From the NCBI GenBank assembly GCA_947631245.1, contig CANRKP010000007.1:1-56075 (forward strand): DNA of 56,075 nucleotides, in the 5' to 3' direction. This document shows positions 15,459-25,022 of the stretch, piece after piece; position 1 is the first letter of the stretch; every line of letters begins with the position of its first letter. Source of the stretch: an uncultured Clostridia bacterium (GTDB lineage: Bacteria > Bacillota > Clostridia > Oscillospirales > CAG-272). The notes beneath the pieces were generated by a model. That model did not search any database, was not told where the DNA came from, and saw only the letters and a list, made by a program, of their open reading frames with translations. The translations under genes were made by a program, and so were the position numbers.

Positions 15459-15940
15459 TTATCCGCGTCCCTTTTCGCTATCATGCCGTCGTAGTACGCC
15501 TCGAGCCGCGCGCTTATCGAATTGAGCGCGCCGTAGAGCGTCGCCCTCTCCGCGTCCGTCAGCTCTCCGCCTCCCGCGTTCACATAGCTTTCGGCGCGCT
15601 CCTCGATATAGTCCGCGAGCCTTCTGCCCTCGTCGGTCAACGTCGCCTTAGAATTGTACTTTTTCGTGTCGTAATTTATGTATCCGCGCTCGCGCAGCGT
15701 GCCGAGCGCGCGGGAGATCGCCGCCTTGTCCTCGAGCGTCAGCTTTGAAAGCTCGCTCGCCGTCATACCGCCATCACGTCTTTCTATATAGTAAATGCAC
15801 ATGACGTGCACGGCGCGCAGGTCGTACCCCTCCATCTCAAGGAGCTTGATGCGCCCTATCAGCTTGTTCAGCTTCAGAATGGTTATGACGAAATTCTCGA
15901 ACCTTTCGTCTCTCGGTCCCATGCTTCTCATGCTTTCCAT
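15455..15940 (-). CDS. MarR family transcriptional regulator
   Basis: A 161-residue winged-helix regulator. The recognition region reads GGMTASELSKLTLEDKAAISRALGTLRERGYI and the wing follows with YDTKKYNSKATLTDEGRRLADYI. The ATG at 15940 has GGAGG 11 nt upstream; 15931 (second Met) is possible. MarR proteins bind as dimers to short palindromes and are usually released by small phenolic or oxidised ligands. Here a GTTGAT/ATCAAC dyad lies just after the -10, so autorepression of the whole operon is likely. The effector is unknown. It is the first gene of the marR-ADH-ALDH operon. Confidence 0.92.
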   Translation of the reverse strand: MESMRSMGPRDERFENFVITILKLNKLIGRIKLLEMEGYDLRAVHVMCIYYIERRDGGMTASELSKLTLEDKAAISRALGTLRERGYINYDTKKYNSKATLTDEGRRLADYIEERAESYVNAGGGELTDAERATLYGALNSISARLEAYYDGMIAKRDADK

Positions 15941-15959
15941 CTCTTCTCGCCTCCGATTG

Positions 15960-15973
15960 GTTGATTTATCAAC
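15960..15973. promoter_or_regulatory. Probable MarR operator
   Basis: The perfect dyad GTTGAT-TT-ATCAAC lies between the -10 and the ribosome-binding site of the marR operon, where bound repressor would block initiation. Confidence 0.7.
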
Positions 15974-15977
15974 GGAT

Positions 15978-16006
15978 ATTATATCCCATCGGCGCGCCGT
16001 TGTCAA
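15978..16006 (-). promoter_or_regulatory. Sigma-A promoter of the marR-ADH-ALDH operon
   Basis: On the minus strand TTGACA (16006-16001), 17 bp, TATAAT (15983-15978). Confidence 0.92.
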
Positions 16007-16030
16007 CGCCCGCGGGCAAAGTTTTCATGC

Positions 16031-16073
16031 AAAAAAGCGCCGACCGCGGGAATTCTCCCCCTCATGCCGGCGC
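16031..16073 (-). terminator. Terminator of uvrA
   Basis: On the minus strand GCGCCG (16073-16068) pairs with CGGCGC (16042-16037), followed by T6, 13 bp after the uvrA stop. Confidence 0.8.
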
Positions 16074-16085
16074 CTTTGTTATTGT

Positions 16086-18920
16086 TTATTCCATCCCGAG
16101 CTTTTCTTTCAAGAACTGACCCGTATACGACGCCCCGCACCGCGCGACGTCCTCCGGCGTGCCCTCGGCAACGATTTTGCCGCCGCCGTCTCCGCCCTCG
16201 GGACCGAGGTCTATTATCCAGTCCGCGGTCTTTATTAGGTCGAGATTGTGCTCTATCACAACGACCGTGTTGCCCGAATCCGCGAGCCTGTGGAGTATCG
16301 AGATAAGCTTTCCGACATCGTCGGTGTGGAGCCCCGTCGTCGGCTCGTCGAGGACGTATATCGTCCTGCCCGTGTCGCGCTTCGAAAGCTCGGTCGCGAG
16401 CTTGACGCGCTGCGCCTCGCCTCCCGACAGCGTCGGCGACGGCTGCCCGAGCTTCATATACCCGAGCCCGACGTCAAACAGCGTCGCCAGCCGCCGCCTT
16501 ATCTTCGGCAGCTCGGAGAAGAAGCCAAGCGCCTCCTCGACCGTCATCTCGAGCACGTCGCCTATGTTCTTCCCCTTGTAGCGGACCTCGAGCGTCTCGC
16601 GGTTGTAACGCTTGCCGTGGCAGACGTCGCAGGTCACATATACGTCGGGCAGAAAGTGCATCTCTATTTTTTTGACGCCCGCGCCCTCGCAAGCCTCGCA
16701 CCGCCCGCCGCGGACGTTGAACGAAAACCTCCCCGGTCCGTAGCCGCGCATTTTTGCGTCCGGCGTCATCGCGAAGAGCGCGCGCAGGTCGGTGAAAAGT
16801 CCCGTGTACGTCGCGGGATTCGAGCTCGGCATCCTCCCTATCGGAGACTGGTCGATGGCTATTATCTTGTCAAGGTGCTCGACGCCCTCTATCCGCTCGC
16901 ACCTGCCGGGGAATGTGTGCGCGCGGTTCAATGTCTTCGCGAGCGACATATAGAGGATCGAATTCACGAGGCTCGATTTGCCCGATCCCGACACCCCCGT
17001 CACGCAGATGAATTTCCCGAGCGGGAAGTCTACGGTGATATTCTTGAGATTGTGCTCGCACGCGCCGACGACGCGCAGAACGTGCCCGTTGCCTTTTCGC
17101 CTGCTCTCCGGCACCGATATTTTCCTTCTGCCCGAGAGGTACGCGCCCGTTATCGACGCCTCATTGTTCGCGACCTCCTCCGGCGTTCCGGCGGCGACGA
17201 TCTCCCCGCCGTGTACTCCCGCCCCGGGACCGACGTCCACGATGTAGTCCGCCGCTCTCATCGTCTCCTCGTCGTGCTCGACGACGATAACGGTATTCCC
17301 GAGGTCGCGCAGGCGCTCGAGCGTCGCTATCAGGCGTCCGTTGTCGCGCTGGTGCAGCCCGATAGAGGGCTCGTCGAGGATATACATGACGCCGACGAGC
17401 GCGCTGCCTATCTGCGTCGCAAGCCTTATCCTCTGCGCCTCGCCGCCCGAAAGCGTGCCCGCGCGCCTGTCGAGTGTCAGATAATCGAGCCCCACGCTCG
17501 ACAAAAATCCGAGCCGCGCCGATATCTCCTTTCTTATTTCCTTCGCTATTATCTCCTCCGTCTCGGAGAGCTTCATTTCCTTTATGAATGAAAGCGCCTC
17601 CGTCACCGACATCTTCGTGAATCCGTCTATCGGGAGCCCCGCGACGGTGACGGCGAGCGCCGCCGCGGACAGCCGCCTGCCGTGGCAGCGCGGGCACGGC
17701 GTCTCGTCCACGAATTCGCTGTAATACTCCGCGTTCCCGAACATCCGCCGCCGCCAGTCTATCATCGGGATGAGCCCGTCGAACTTCCTGACCTGATGCT
17801 TCACGTTCCCTTCGAAAAAGCGGTCTATCTCGTACATTCTGTCGCCGGTACCGTACAAAAGCGCCTCGTACGCCTCTTTTGAATAGTCCCTTATAGGAGT
17901 ATCGAGCGTGAAGCCGTAGACCTCGCCGACGGCGGAGAACAGCGGACCCATCCACGACTCCTCCTCCAGCGACTTGAAGCCGTTTACGTTGACGGCGCCC
18001 TCGCGCAGGGAGAGCGATTTATCATATATTATCTTGTCGGGCGATATGCTCTCGATGACGCCGAGCCCCGCGCATTCGGGGCACGCGCCGAATGGATTGT
18101 TGAACGAGAACAGCCTCGGCTCAAGCTCCGGAATGCTGACGCCGTGCTCCTCGCAGGTGTAGTTCTGCGAGAACTCCATCACCCGCTCTTCTCCTCCGTC
18201 ACGAGGCACCGTCACGACCGTGACGTACCCCTCCGCCTCGCGCAGCGCCGCCTCGACGGAGTCAGACAGCCGCGTCCTTATGTCGGGGCGGCAGACGAGC
18301 CTGTCGACGACGATGTCTATCGAGTGCTTTTTGTTCTTGTCGAGCTTTATGTCCTCGGAGAGCTCGTATATGCTGCCGTCGACGCGCACGCGGACGTAGC
18401 CCGCCTTCTTCGCGCCCTCGAGCACCTTTTCATGCATCCCCTTCTTGCCTCTTACGACCGGAGCGAGCACCAAAAACCGCTCCCCCTCGGGCAGCGTCAT
18501 TATCCTGTCGAGGATGACGTCCGTCGTCTGCGCGCTTATCTCGCGCCCGCAGACGGGACAGTGCGGCACGCCGACGCGCGCCCACAGAAGGCGCAGATAG
18601 TCGTATATCTCCGTCACCGTGCCGACGGTCGAGCGCGGATTCTGCGACGTCGTCTTTTGGTCTATCGATATCGACGGCGACAGCCCCGTTATCGAGTCGA
18701 CGTCGGGCTTGTCGAGCTGCCCCAAAAACATCCTCGCGTATGACGACAGCGACTCCACAAAGCGGCGGTGCCCCTCCGCGTGCAGCGTGTCAAACGCCAA
18801 AGACGATTTTCCCGACCCAGACAGCCCCGTGAAAACAATGAGCTTGTCCCTCGGTATCGTTATGTCTATATTCTTGAGGTTGTTCTCCCTCGCACCTTTT
18901 ATCTCTATGTTGCGTTCCAT
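16086..18920 (-). CDS. uvrA: Excinuclease ABC subunit A
   Basis: A 944-residue, full-length UvrA. It contains two ABC ATPase modules: Walker [15 protein letters not shown] near the N-terminus and [15 protein letters not shown] in the second half. The ABC signatures are [17 protein letters not shown] and [16 protein letters not shown]. Zinc modules are CPVCGREI and CEACEGAG...CDVCHGKRY. UvrA dimers find bulky DNA lesions and load UvrB in nucleotide-excision repair. It lies downstream of uvrB in the same direction with a 227-bp gap that holds hairpin copy D; no clear separate promoter was seen. uvrC is not in the window. Confidence 0.98.
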   Translation of the reverse strand: MERNIEIKGARENNLKNIDITIPRDKLIVFTGLSGSGKSSLAFDTLHAEGHRRFVESLSSYARMFLGQLDKPDVDSITGLSPSISIDQKTTSQNPRSTVGTVTEIYDYLRLLWARVGVPHCPVCGREISAQTTDVILDRIMTLPEGERFLVLAPVVRGKKGMHEKVLEGAKKAGYVRVRVDGSIYELSEDIKLDKNKKHSIDIVVDRLVCRPDIRTRLSDSVEAALREAEGYVTVVTVPRDGGEERVMEFSQNYTCEEHGVSIPELEPRLFSFNNPFGACPECAGLGVIESISPDKIIYDKSLSLREGAVNVNGFKSLEEESWMGPLFSAVGEVYGFTLDTPIRDYSKEAYEALLYGTGDRMYEIDRFFEGNVKHQVRKFDGLIPMIDWRRRMFGNAEYYSEFVDETPCPRCHGRRLSAAALAVTVAGLPIDGFTKMSVTEALSFIKEMKLSETEEIIAKEIRKEISARLGFLSSVGLDYLTLDRRAGTLSGGEAQRIRLATQIGSALVGVMYILDEPSIGLHQRDNGRLIATLERLRDLGNTVIVVEHDEETMRAADYIVDVGPGAGVHGGEIVAAGTPEEVANNEASITGAYLSGRRKISVPESRRKGNGHVLRVVGACEHNLKNITVDFPLGKFICVTGVSGSGKSSLVNSILYMSLAKTLNRAHTFPGRCERIEGVEHLDKIIAIDQSPIGRMPSSNPATYTGLFTDLRALFAMTPDAKMRGYGPGRFSFNVRGGRCEACEGAGVKKIEMHFLPDVYVTCDVCHGKRYNRETLEVRYKGKNIGDVLEMTVEEALGFFSELPKIRRRLATLFDVGLGYMKLGQPSPTLSGGEAQRVKLATELSKRDTGRTIYVLDEPTTGLHTDDVGKLISILHRLADSGNTVVVIEHNLDLIKTADWIIDLGPEGGDGGGKIVAEGTPEDVARCGASYTGQFLKEKLGME

Positions 18921-18940
18921 GTGTTTTAACTTTAATATGT

Positions 18941-19045
18941 GGGGGAAGAGGAAACTCTTGAGAGAAAGGCTCAGCTTGCGCTGCGCCCAGAGACATCGCT
19001 TCGCGATGCTCCAGTTTCCTCTCCCCCCGCGCCCCTCTCTCTTTC
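18941..19045. repeat. Dispersed hairpin element, copy D (composite)
   Basis: Outer arms GGGGGAAGAGGAAACT (18941-18956) and AGTTTCCTCTCCCCCC (19013-19028) enclose further hairpins, including CATCGC-TTC-GCGATG (18994-19008), and are followed by GCGCCCCTCTCTCTTTCAGAACTTT. It fills most of the uvrB-uvrA gap, where nothing else was recognised. Confidence 0.75.
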
Positions 19046-19147
19046 AGAACTTTCAGGGATAATTTTTTTGGCAGTACCGCTCGGATTAGGCGGAAGATAC
19101 GCAAGCAAATGCCGGCAAACGCTCCGCCATAAGCCTTTCGGACTGCC

Positions 19148-21154
19148 TTATTTCGTTATCTTTGCTTCCTTTATCCTGTCGCGCAGGTACGCGGCGCGCT
19201 CGAAATCGAGCTTCGACGCCGCCTCCCTCATCTCGCGCGTCATCCTCTCGATATAATCCGCCCTCTCCTCGGACGTCATCATCGAAACGCGCTTCTCCTT
19301 CGCCTTCGCTTTTCCCTTGCCTTTGCCTTTGCCGCGTCCGTATTCGTCGACGTCGCCGCCTATCGAAATCAGCTCGCGCACGTCCTTCTTCACCGTCTGC
19401 GGCACGATGCCGTGCGCCTCGTTGTACGCCGTCTGTATCGCGCGGCGGCGGTTCGTCTCCGAGACTGCCGCCTTTATCGACCTCGTCTCCGACGCCGCGT
19501 AGAGGATGACCTTTCCGTGCGCGTTTCTCGCCGCGCGCCCTATCGTCTGAATGAGCGACGTTTCGTTCCGCAGAAAGCCCTCCTTGTCGGCGTCGAGTAT
19601 CGCGACGAGCGACACCTCCGGCAGGTCTATCCCCTCGCGAAGGAGGTTTATCCCGACGAGCACGTCGTATTCTCCGAGCCTCAGGTCCCGCAGAAGCTCC
19701 GTCCTCTCCATCGTCTCGACCTCGTGATGGATGTAGCGGACGCGGACACCGCACTGCTCGAAGTAGTCCGTTATATCCTCCGCCATCTTCGTCGTCAGCG
19801 TCATGACGAGCGACCGCTCGTCCCGCTTTGCGCGCTCCCTTATTTCGCCGAGCACGTCGTCTATCTGTGTGCCGACGTCGCGCACCTCCACCTCCGGGTC
19901 GCAGAGCCCCGTCGGTCTTATTATCTGCTCCGCGACGGAGGACGAATGCGTCCGCTCGTACTCCCCCGGCGTCGCGCTGACGAACACCGTCTGCCCTATC
20001 TTTTCCTCGAATTCCTCGAACCGCAGCGGTCTGTTGTCATACGCGGACGGCAGGCGAAAGCCGTAGTCCACAAGGCTCCGCTTGCGCGCGAGGTCACCGC
20101 CCGACATGCCCCTGACCTGCGGTATCGCAACGTGGCTCTCGTCTATGAACATCAGAAAATCGCGCGGGAAGTAGTCGAGCAGCGTGTACGGCGTCGAGCC
20201 GGGCTCGCGCCCCGAGAGCACGCGTGAGTAGTTCTCGACGCCCGAGCAGTACCCGATCTCCCTCATCATCTCAAGGTCGTATTTCGTCCTCTCCTCTATC
20301 CTCTGCGCCTCGATGAGCTTGTCCTGCGCGCGGAAGAAATCGGCGCGCTCGTACATCTCCTCCTCTATCGCAGCAAACGCCGCCTCCCGCTTTTCGGGGT
20401 CGGCAACGTAATGCGTCGCGGGGAATATCGCCGCGTACCGCAGCTCGCCCCCGACCTCGCCCGTCACCGTCGATATCTCCGTCACCCTGTCGACCTCGTC
20501 GCCGAAAAACTCGACGCGTATCGCGCGTTCGCCCGAGTTTGAAGGTATCACGTCGACGGTGTCGCCCCGCACGCGGAATTTCGTCCTTTCAAAGCCGATG
20601 TCGTTGCGCTCGTACCCTATCGATATGAGGCGCGAGAGGAATTCCTCCCGCCCCATGCTCTGCCCCGGTCTGACCGAGACGAGCTGGCGGCAGTACTCTG
20701 TCGGGTCGCCGAGCGAGTATATGCAAGAGACTGAGGCGACGATGATGACGTCGCGCCGCTCGAAGAGCGCGGAGGTCGCGCTGTGGCGCAGCTTGTCTAT
20801 CTCGTCGTTTACGAGCGAATCCTTCTCTATATACATATCCTTGCCGGGGATATACGCCTCCGGCTGATAGTAGTCGTAATACGAAACGAAGTATTCGACG
20901 GCGGCGTCGGGGAAAAACTCCCTCATCTCGGTGCAGAGCTGCGCCGCCAGCGTCTTGTTCGGCTCGAGTATCAGCGTCGGGCGGTTGACGTTTGCGATCA
21001 CGTTCGCCATCGTGAACGTCTTTCCCGAGCCCGTGACACCGAGCAGCGTCTGCATCCGCTCGCCGCGCAGTATTCCCTCCGTCAGCGCCTCTATCGCCTC
21101 GGGCTGATCCCCCGTCGGCGAAAACGGCGCTTTCAGTATGAACTTATCGGGCAC
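19148..21154 (-). CDS. uvrB: Excinuclease ABC subunit B
   Basis: A 668-residue UvrB helicase-like damage-verification subunit. Motifs in order: [11 protein letters not shown], Walker [17 protein letters not shown], the beta-hairpin region [16 protein letters not shown], motif [11 protein letters not shown], and a C-terminal UVR domain (residues about 630-665, [17 protein letters not shown]) that contacts UvrC. Length matches the family. The start is GTG at 21154, since GGAGGG lies 8 nt upstream of it. A Lys/Gly-rich linker ([17 protein letters not shown]) before the UVR domain is unusual but short. Confidence 0.98.
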   Translation of the reverse strand: MPDKFILKAPFSPTGDQPEAIEALTEGILRGERMQTLLGVTGSGKTFTMANVIANVNRPTLILEPNKTLAAQLCTEMREFFPDAAVEYFVSYYDYYQPEAYIPGKDMYIEKDSLVNDEIDKLRHSATSALFERRDVIIVASVSCIYSLGDPTEYCRQLVSVRPGQSMGREEFLSRLISIGYERNDIGFERTKFRVRGDTVDVIPSNSGERAIRVEFFGDEVDRVTEISTVTGEVGGELRYAAIFPATHYVADPEKREAAFAAIEEEMYERADFFRAQDKLIEAQRIEERTKYDLEMMREIGYCSGVENYSRVLSGREPGSTPYTLLDYFPRDFLMFIDESHVAIPQVRGMSGGDLARKRSLVDYGFRLPSAYDNRPLRFEEFEEKIGQTVFVSATPGEYERTHSSSVAEQIIRPTGLCDPEVEVRDVGTQIDDVLGEIRERAKRDERSLVMTLTTKMAEDITDYFEQCGVRVRYIHHEVETMERTELLRDLRLGEYDVLVGINLLREGIDLPEVSLVAILDADKEGFLRNETSLIQTIGRAARNAHGKVILYAASETRSIKAAVSETNRRRAIQTAYNEAHGIVPQTVKKDVRELISIGGDVDEYGRGKGKGKGKAKAKEKRVSMMTSEERADYIERMTREMREAASKLDFERAAYLRDRIKEAKITK

Positions 21155-21217
21155 ACCTCCGCCCTCCTTTTTTATTATCTTCTGTCCACGCTTTCGGGAA
21201 CAAATGTTTTGTCTATC

Positions 21218-21246
21218 ATTATATCACGCCTCACTCTCTTTGTAAA
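21218..21246 (-). promoter_or_regulatory. Sigma-A promoter of uvrB
   Basis: On the minus strand TTTACA (21246-21241), 17 bp, TATAAT (21223-21218). No LexA/DinR-type box was recognised beside it. Confidence 0.85.
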
Positions 21247-21335
21247 GGTGTGCCGCCGTAAAACTTTTATCCCGAGACGGGCTTTTTTTCGGCACTTTTT
21301 TTCGGCGGCGCGCGCGCTTTTCTTTTCCTCTCCAC

Positions 21336-21364
21336 TTGCTTTTCCGCGTTCGGTGAGATATAAT
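21336..21364 (+). promoter_or_regulatory. Promoter of purC-purF
   Basis: TTGCTT (21336-21341), 17 bp, TATAAT (21359-21364), divergent from the uvrB promoter. The leader is only about 30 nt, too short for a purine riboswitch. Confidence 0.8.
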
Positions 21365-21401
21365 TAAGTGTCACTTTTTGTGAGAAGGAAGGTTTTATCC
21401 G

Positions 21402-22109
21402 ATGAAAAAGCTCGAACAGCTCTACGAAGGCAAGGCAAAGAAGGTATTCGCCACGGACGATCCCGACGTCGTCATCGTCGATTACAAGGACGACGCGACC
21501 GCGTTCAACGGCGAAAAGCGCGGCACCATCGTCGGCAAGGGCGTCATCAACAACAAGATGACGAACCATGTCTTCCGGCTTCTCGAAAAGGAGGGCGTTC
21601 CTACTCACTATATCGAGCAGCTCTCCGACCGCGAGACGGCAGTCAGAAAGGTCGAGATAGTACCGCTCGAGGTAATAATAAGAAACGTCGCCGCCGGCAG
21701 CTTCTCAAAGCGCCTCGGCGTCCCCGAAGGCACCCCGTTCTCCGAGCCCACGATAGAGTTCTCATATAAGAACGACGCCCTCGGCGACCCGCTCATCAAC
21801 GACTACTTCGCCGTCGCCCTCGGTCTTGCGACATGGGACGAGATCGAGACGATAAAGAAATACGCGTTCAAGGTGAACGACGTGCTTAAGGCATACTTCC
21901 TCGCCGCCGGCATAAAGCTCATCGACTTCAAGATAGAGTTCGGCAGATACCACGGCAAGATAATCCTCGCTGACGAGACCTCGCCCGACACCTGCCGCCT
22001 CTGGGACGTGAATACAAACGAAAAGCTCGACAAGGACCGCTTCCGCCGCGACCTCGGCAACGTCGAGGAGGCGTACAACGAAGTCTTTCGCCGTCTCGGG
22101 CTCGACTGA
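21402..22109 (+). CDS. purC: SAICAR synthase
   Basis: A 235-residue phosphoribosylaminoimidazole-succinocarboxamide synthase. It starts [20 protein letters not shown], with the nucleotide-binding YEGKAKKV segment. [14 protein letters not shown] is the family block and DEISPDTCR-like ([12 protein letters not shown]) is the C-terminal signature. It joins CAIR and aspartate using ATP in purine synthesis. AAGGAAGG lies upstream of the start. Together with purF, 76 bp downstream, it forms a purine-synthesis unit; other pur genes are outside the window. Confidence 0.97.
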   Translation: MKKLEQLYEGKAKKVFATDDPDVVIVDYKDDATAFNGEKRGTIVGKGVINNKMTNHVFRLLEKEGVPTHYIEQLSDRETAVRKVEIVPLEVIIRNVAAGSFSKRLGVPEGTPFSEPTIEFSYKNDALGDPLINDYFAVALGLATWDEIETIKKYAFKVNDVLKAYFLAAGIKLIDFKIEFGRYHGKIILADETSPDTCRLWDVNTNEKLDKDRFRRDLGNVEEAYNEVFRRLGLD

Positions 22110-22110
22110 A

Positions 22111-22161
22111 GCATAAGCTTTGCTTATGCCTAATACGGCAGACCTATCCGGTCTGCCGTAT
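22111..22161 (+). terminator. Two adjacent hairpins between purC and purF
   Basis: GCATAAGC/GCTTATGC (22111-22129) is followed by a 12-bp perfect stem, ATACGGCAGACC (22133-22144) with GGTCTGCCGTAT (22150-22161). CGGATTTTG follows, a weak T-tract. It could be a partial terminator or an mRNA processing/stability element that sets purC above purF. Confidence 0.65.
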
Positions 22162-22185
22162 CGGATTTTGAAAGGGAGAATACAA

Positions 22186-23634
22186 TTGGAACACGGTTTT
22201 TTCGACGCCGCCGAGTTTGACTGCAAGCTCGGCGAGGAATGCGGCGTCTTCGGCGCATACGACTTTGACGGCGGAGACGTCGCCTCGACTATTTATTACG
22301 GTCTTCTCGCCCTCCAGCACAGGGGGCAGGAGAGCTGCGGCATCGCCGTCACGGGGACGCGCATGCCCAAGGGGCATGTGACCACCCATAAGGAAATGGG
22401 ACTTGTCAACGAGGCGTTCACCGAGGAGACGCTCTCAAAGCTCGGCGGCGACATCGGCGTCGGGCACGTCCGTTATTCGACGGCGGGCAGCTCGACCCGC
22501 GAGAACGCGCAGCCTCTCGTGCTCAACTACGTCAAGGGCACCCTCGCCCTCGCCCACAACGGCAACCTCGTCAACGCGCCCGAGCTCCGCCGCGAGCTCG
22601 AACGGACGGGCGCGATCTTTCAGACGTCCGTCGACACCGAGCTTATAGCATACTACATCGCGCGCGAGCGCCTCGTCTCAAAGAGTGTCGAGGAAGCCGT
22701 CGCAAGGGCAGTCGACAAGCTCAGAGGCGCGTTTTCGCTCGTCATCATGTCGTCGCGCAAGCTGATAGGCGTCCGCGACCCGTACGGCTTCCGCCCGCTC
22801 TGCATCGGCAGGCGCGACGGGGTGTGGATGCTCGCGAGCGAGTCGTGCGCGCTCGACACGGTCGGCGCGGAGTTCGTCCGCGACGTGCGCCCCGGCGAGA
22901 TCGTGACGATAACGCCCGAGGGCGGCATCAGCTCCGACATGAGCCGCGCGCTGCCGAAGGAGAAGGAGGCGCGCTGCGTCTTCGAGTACATATATTTCTC
23001 CCGCCCCGACAGCATTTTTGACGGGATGAGCGTATATCATTCGCGGATGCTCGCGGGAAAATTCCTCGCCGAGGATTCCCCCGTCGACGCCGACCTCGTC
23101 GTCGGAGTACCCGAATCGGGCAACGTCGCCGCCCTCGGATATTCCCTCGCCTCCGGCATTCCCTACGGCACCGCGTTCGTCAAGAACGCCTACGTCGGAA
23201 GGACGTTCATCAAGCCGAAGCAGAAGAACCGCGAGACGAGCGTCGGCGTCAAGCTGAACCCGATAAGGGAGGCGGTCGAAGGCAAGCGCATCATAATGAT
23301 CGAGGACTCGATCGTGCGCGGCACGACGTCCGACAGGACCGTTCACATTCTGCGCGAGGCTGGCGCGCGCGAAGTGCATATGCGCGTGGCGTCGCCGCCG
23401 TTTCTGTGGTCGTGCTATTTCGGGACGGACGTCCCCGCGCGCACGCAGCTCCTCGCCTACAACCGCTCGGTAGAGGAAATACGGCAGATCATCGGCTCCG
23501 ACTCGCTCGCGTATCTGCGTGAGGAGCGCCTGTCGGAGATAGTCTGCGGTCTCGGCATCTGCCGCGGCTGCTTCACGGGGGATTACCCGACAGAGCCGCC
23601 CGTCGAGGACATCCGCGGCGATTTTGAGGCGTAA
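22186..23634 (+). CDS. purF: Amidophosphoribosyltransferase
   Basis: A 482-residue PurF that makes phosphoribosylamine from PRPP and glutamine. The start is TTG at 22186 (GGGAG 7 nt upstream). An 18-residue propeptide then precedes Cys19 of ECGVFG, the N-terminal nucleophile exposed on processing. Other motifs: GHVRYSTAGSS, the PRPP-binding loop MIEDSIVRGTTS, and the C-terminal cysteines CGLGICRGCFTG that match the [4Fe-4S] ligands of Bacillus-type enzymes. The reading extends further upstream through the hairpins but that part is noncoding by context. Confidence 0.95.
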   Translation: MEHGFFDAAEFDCKLGEECGVFGAYDFDGGDVASTIYYGLLALQHRGQESCGIAVTGTRMPKGHVTTHKEMGLVNEAFTEETLSKLGGDIGVGHVRYSTAGSSTRENAQPLVLNYVKGTLALAHNGNLVNAPELRRELERTGAIFQTSVDTELIAYYIARERLVSKSVEEAVARAVDKLRGAFSLVIMSSRKLIGVRDPYGFRPLCIGRRDGVWMLASESCALDTVGAEFVRDVRPGEIVTITPEGGISSDMSRALPKEKEARCVFEYIYFSRPDSIFDGMSVYHSRMLAGKFLAEDSPVDADLVVGVPESGNVAALGYSLASGIPYGTAFVKNAYVGRTFIKPKQKNRETSVGVKLNPIREAVEGKRIIMIEDSIVRGTTSDRTVHILREAGAREVHMRVASPPFLWSCYFGTDVPARTQLLAYNRSVEEIRQIIGSDSLAYLREERLSEIVCGLGICRGCFTGDYPTEPPVEDIRGDFEA

Positions 23635-23635
23635 A

Positions 23636-23818
23636 AATTGAGGAGGCGTCAGCCTCATCAATTCCCGCCGCCCGCCCTCACGACAGACGCACCGCGTCCT
23701 CACGACGGAACCGCCGCCCTAACAATGAAAGCGCCGCCTCCCCCACGACGGAACCGCCGCCCGTCGGTCAAATCGCTCCCGCCGCCCGTCGGCAAAAGCA
23801 GCGCCCTCCCCGATATAC
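23636..23818. repeat. Hairpin and C-rich repeated region after purF
   Basis: Imperfect hairpin AATTGAGGAGGC-GTCA-GCCTCATCAATT (23636-23663) lies directly after the purF stop. A C/G-rich stretch follows in which CACGACGGAACCGCCGCCC occurs twice exactly (23701-23719 and 23744-23762), with related CCGCCGCCCGTCGG fragments. No gene is seen. It looks like a degraded mobile or dispersed element. Confidence 0.6.
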
Positions 23819-23848
23819 AAAAAACCGCCGCGGCATACGCCGCGGCGG
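23819..23848 (-). terminator. Terminator of the lipoprotein gene
   Basis: On the minus strand CCGCCGCGGC (23848-23839), a 4-base loop and GCCGCGGCGG (23834-23825) are followed by T6, 20 bp after the stop. Confidence 0.9.
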
Positions 23849-23868
23849 CTTTCATTATGTTTTAAGGC

Positions 23869-24690
23869 TTATTTTGCCGGCTTGCCCCAAAGCTCGATCT
23901 CTGCAACGTTGCAGTAACCGCCCGCAGGTCCGACATAACGGACGTAGTTGACGACCTGACCCGCGATATCGGCTGGAACCACGATCTCGGAAGCCTTGCC
24001 TTCCTGATCCGGTCTCTCTTCAACAACGGCGACCTCTGTCCAGTTCTCACCGTCGGTGGAAACTTCGAACTTACCGCCGATCATACGGGAGAGGTAATCC
24101 TTGTCGAGGTTGCCGATGTCTGCCTCGTTCGTAGAGGAGCCTCTCGTACGACCCGCATAACGGATGTGCGTGAGGTAAATGCCATCTGCAAAGTAAGCGC
24201 CGACATAACCGGTCTCGAACGTGCCGTCGCCGGCGATACCGAACTCCATCTCTGCGCTGTTGACGGACTCGTTCTTTTCGTCGCAGTCGTAGTCAGTGTA
24301 GATGTCGTTGTCGAACGCAGCGGCAGCCGTGTATGTGGTGCTGTTGCCCCAGGAACCCTTGCCGTCATGGATGACGTTCTCGGGAGTTACGACGAAGTAC
24401 TGAGAGCCTTCGGGAGCTTCCATTCCGTCGTATGCGACGGAGCCGGGAACTACGGCGTCATCGTCGCCCTCGGTCTCTGCGGGACCCTCCGTCGACTTGT
24501 CGCCTTCGGGAGCCTCTGTCGACTTGTCATCGCCGGGCGCTTCCGTCGACTTGTCGCTCGGATTCTTGTCGCCCGTGGAAGCGGCGTCGCCCGTTCCCTT
24601 GCCTTCCCCTTCATCGGGCGTGCACGCGGACATTGCAAACATTACAAAGATAAACGTGAGCGCGAGAAGGAGTGCAATAATCTTCTTCAT
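23869..24690 (-). CDS. Secreted lipoprotein with a discoidin-like C-terminal domain
   Basis: A 273-residue lipoprotein. The signal sequence ends in the lipobox MSAC (Cys about residue 22), so the protein should be lipid-anchored outside the membrane. An acidic, low-complexity linker with DKSTEAP repeats spans residues 45-80. The C-terminal 180 residues contain GGKFEVSTDGENWTEVAVV and VNYVRYVGPAGGYCNVAEIELWG, the pattern of F5/8 type C (discoidin-like) carbohydrate-binding domains. Sugar or cell-wall binding is inferred. AGGAGG is placed well before the ATG at 24690. Codons ending in T/A are commoner than in neighbours, which may reflect high expression. It is monocistronic. Confidence 0.8.
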   Translation of the reverse strand: MKKIIALLLALTFIFVMFAMSACTPDEGEGKGTGDAASTGDKNPSDKSTEAPGDDKSTEAPEGDKSTEGPAETEGDDDAVVPGSVAYDGMEAPEGSQYFVVTPENVIHDGKGSWGNSTTYTAAAAFDNDIYTDYDCDEKNESVNSAEMEFGIAGDGTFETGYVGAYFADGIYLTHIRYAGRTRGSSTNEADIGNLDKDYLSRMIGGKFEVSTDGENWTEVAVVEERPDQEGKASEIVVPADIAGQVVNYVRYVGPAGGYCNVAEIELWGKPAK

Positions 24691-24760
24691 TCTGTTTTTT
24701 CCTCCTGAAAAATGTTCCGCGCGGTTAGCAGTGCGGTGCCTCCGCCTTCGGACGGTAATA

Positions 24761-24790
24761 ATGATATCACTTTAAAACATGGTTTGTCAA
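24761..24790 (-). promoter_or_regulatory. Promoter of the lipoprotein gene
   Basis: On the minus strand TTGACA (24790-24785), 18 bp, TATCAT (24766-24761). The leader is about 65 nt. Confidence 0.8.
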
Positions 24791-24922
24791 TAGAAAAGAC
24801 CGAAAACGGCGAAAAATTCACATTTTTTTCACAATCGCGCAATATTCGATTCCGCATATTGCACATTTTACGCGCGCAGAGCGGAATTCGACCCGTTTTT
24901 GCATCCCCACCGGCAGCGGCGC

Positions 24923-24951
24923 TTGCACTGAGGCGCAAAAAAGTGTATAAT
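24923..24951 (+). promoter_or_regulatory. Promoter of the YwaF-like gene (and metF-metH)
   Basis: TTGCAC (24923-24928), 17 bp, TATAAT (24946-24951). No T-box, SAM or cobalamin riboswitch fits in the leader of about 65 nt. Confidence 0.75.
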
Positions 24952-25022
24952 TGATGAAAGGAAAAAAGAGCCGCGCATTTTTTGCGCTTCCGAAATCATT
25001 CGAGAGGAGGGGGAGAGCAATT

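Noticed and set aside
21365..21401. Purine riboswitch upstream of purC
   Set aside because: The leader is too short for the aptamer and no matching sequence is present.
23701..23800. Possible CRISPR or short repeat array after purF
   Set aside because: Only one 19-bp sequence is repeated, twice, with irregular C-rich surroundings.
24951..24956. TTG/ATG codons at 24951/24954 as start of the YwaF-like gene
   Set aside because: They overlap or abut the TATAAT box; TTG at 25023 has a good ribosome-binding site.
24952..25022. SAM, T-box or cobalamin riboswitch for the metF-metH operon
   Set aside because: The leader is about 65 nt and lacks the conserved boxes.
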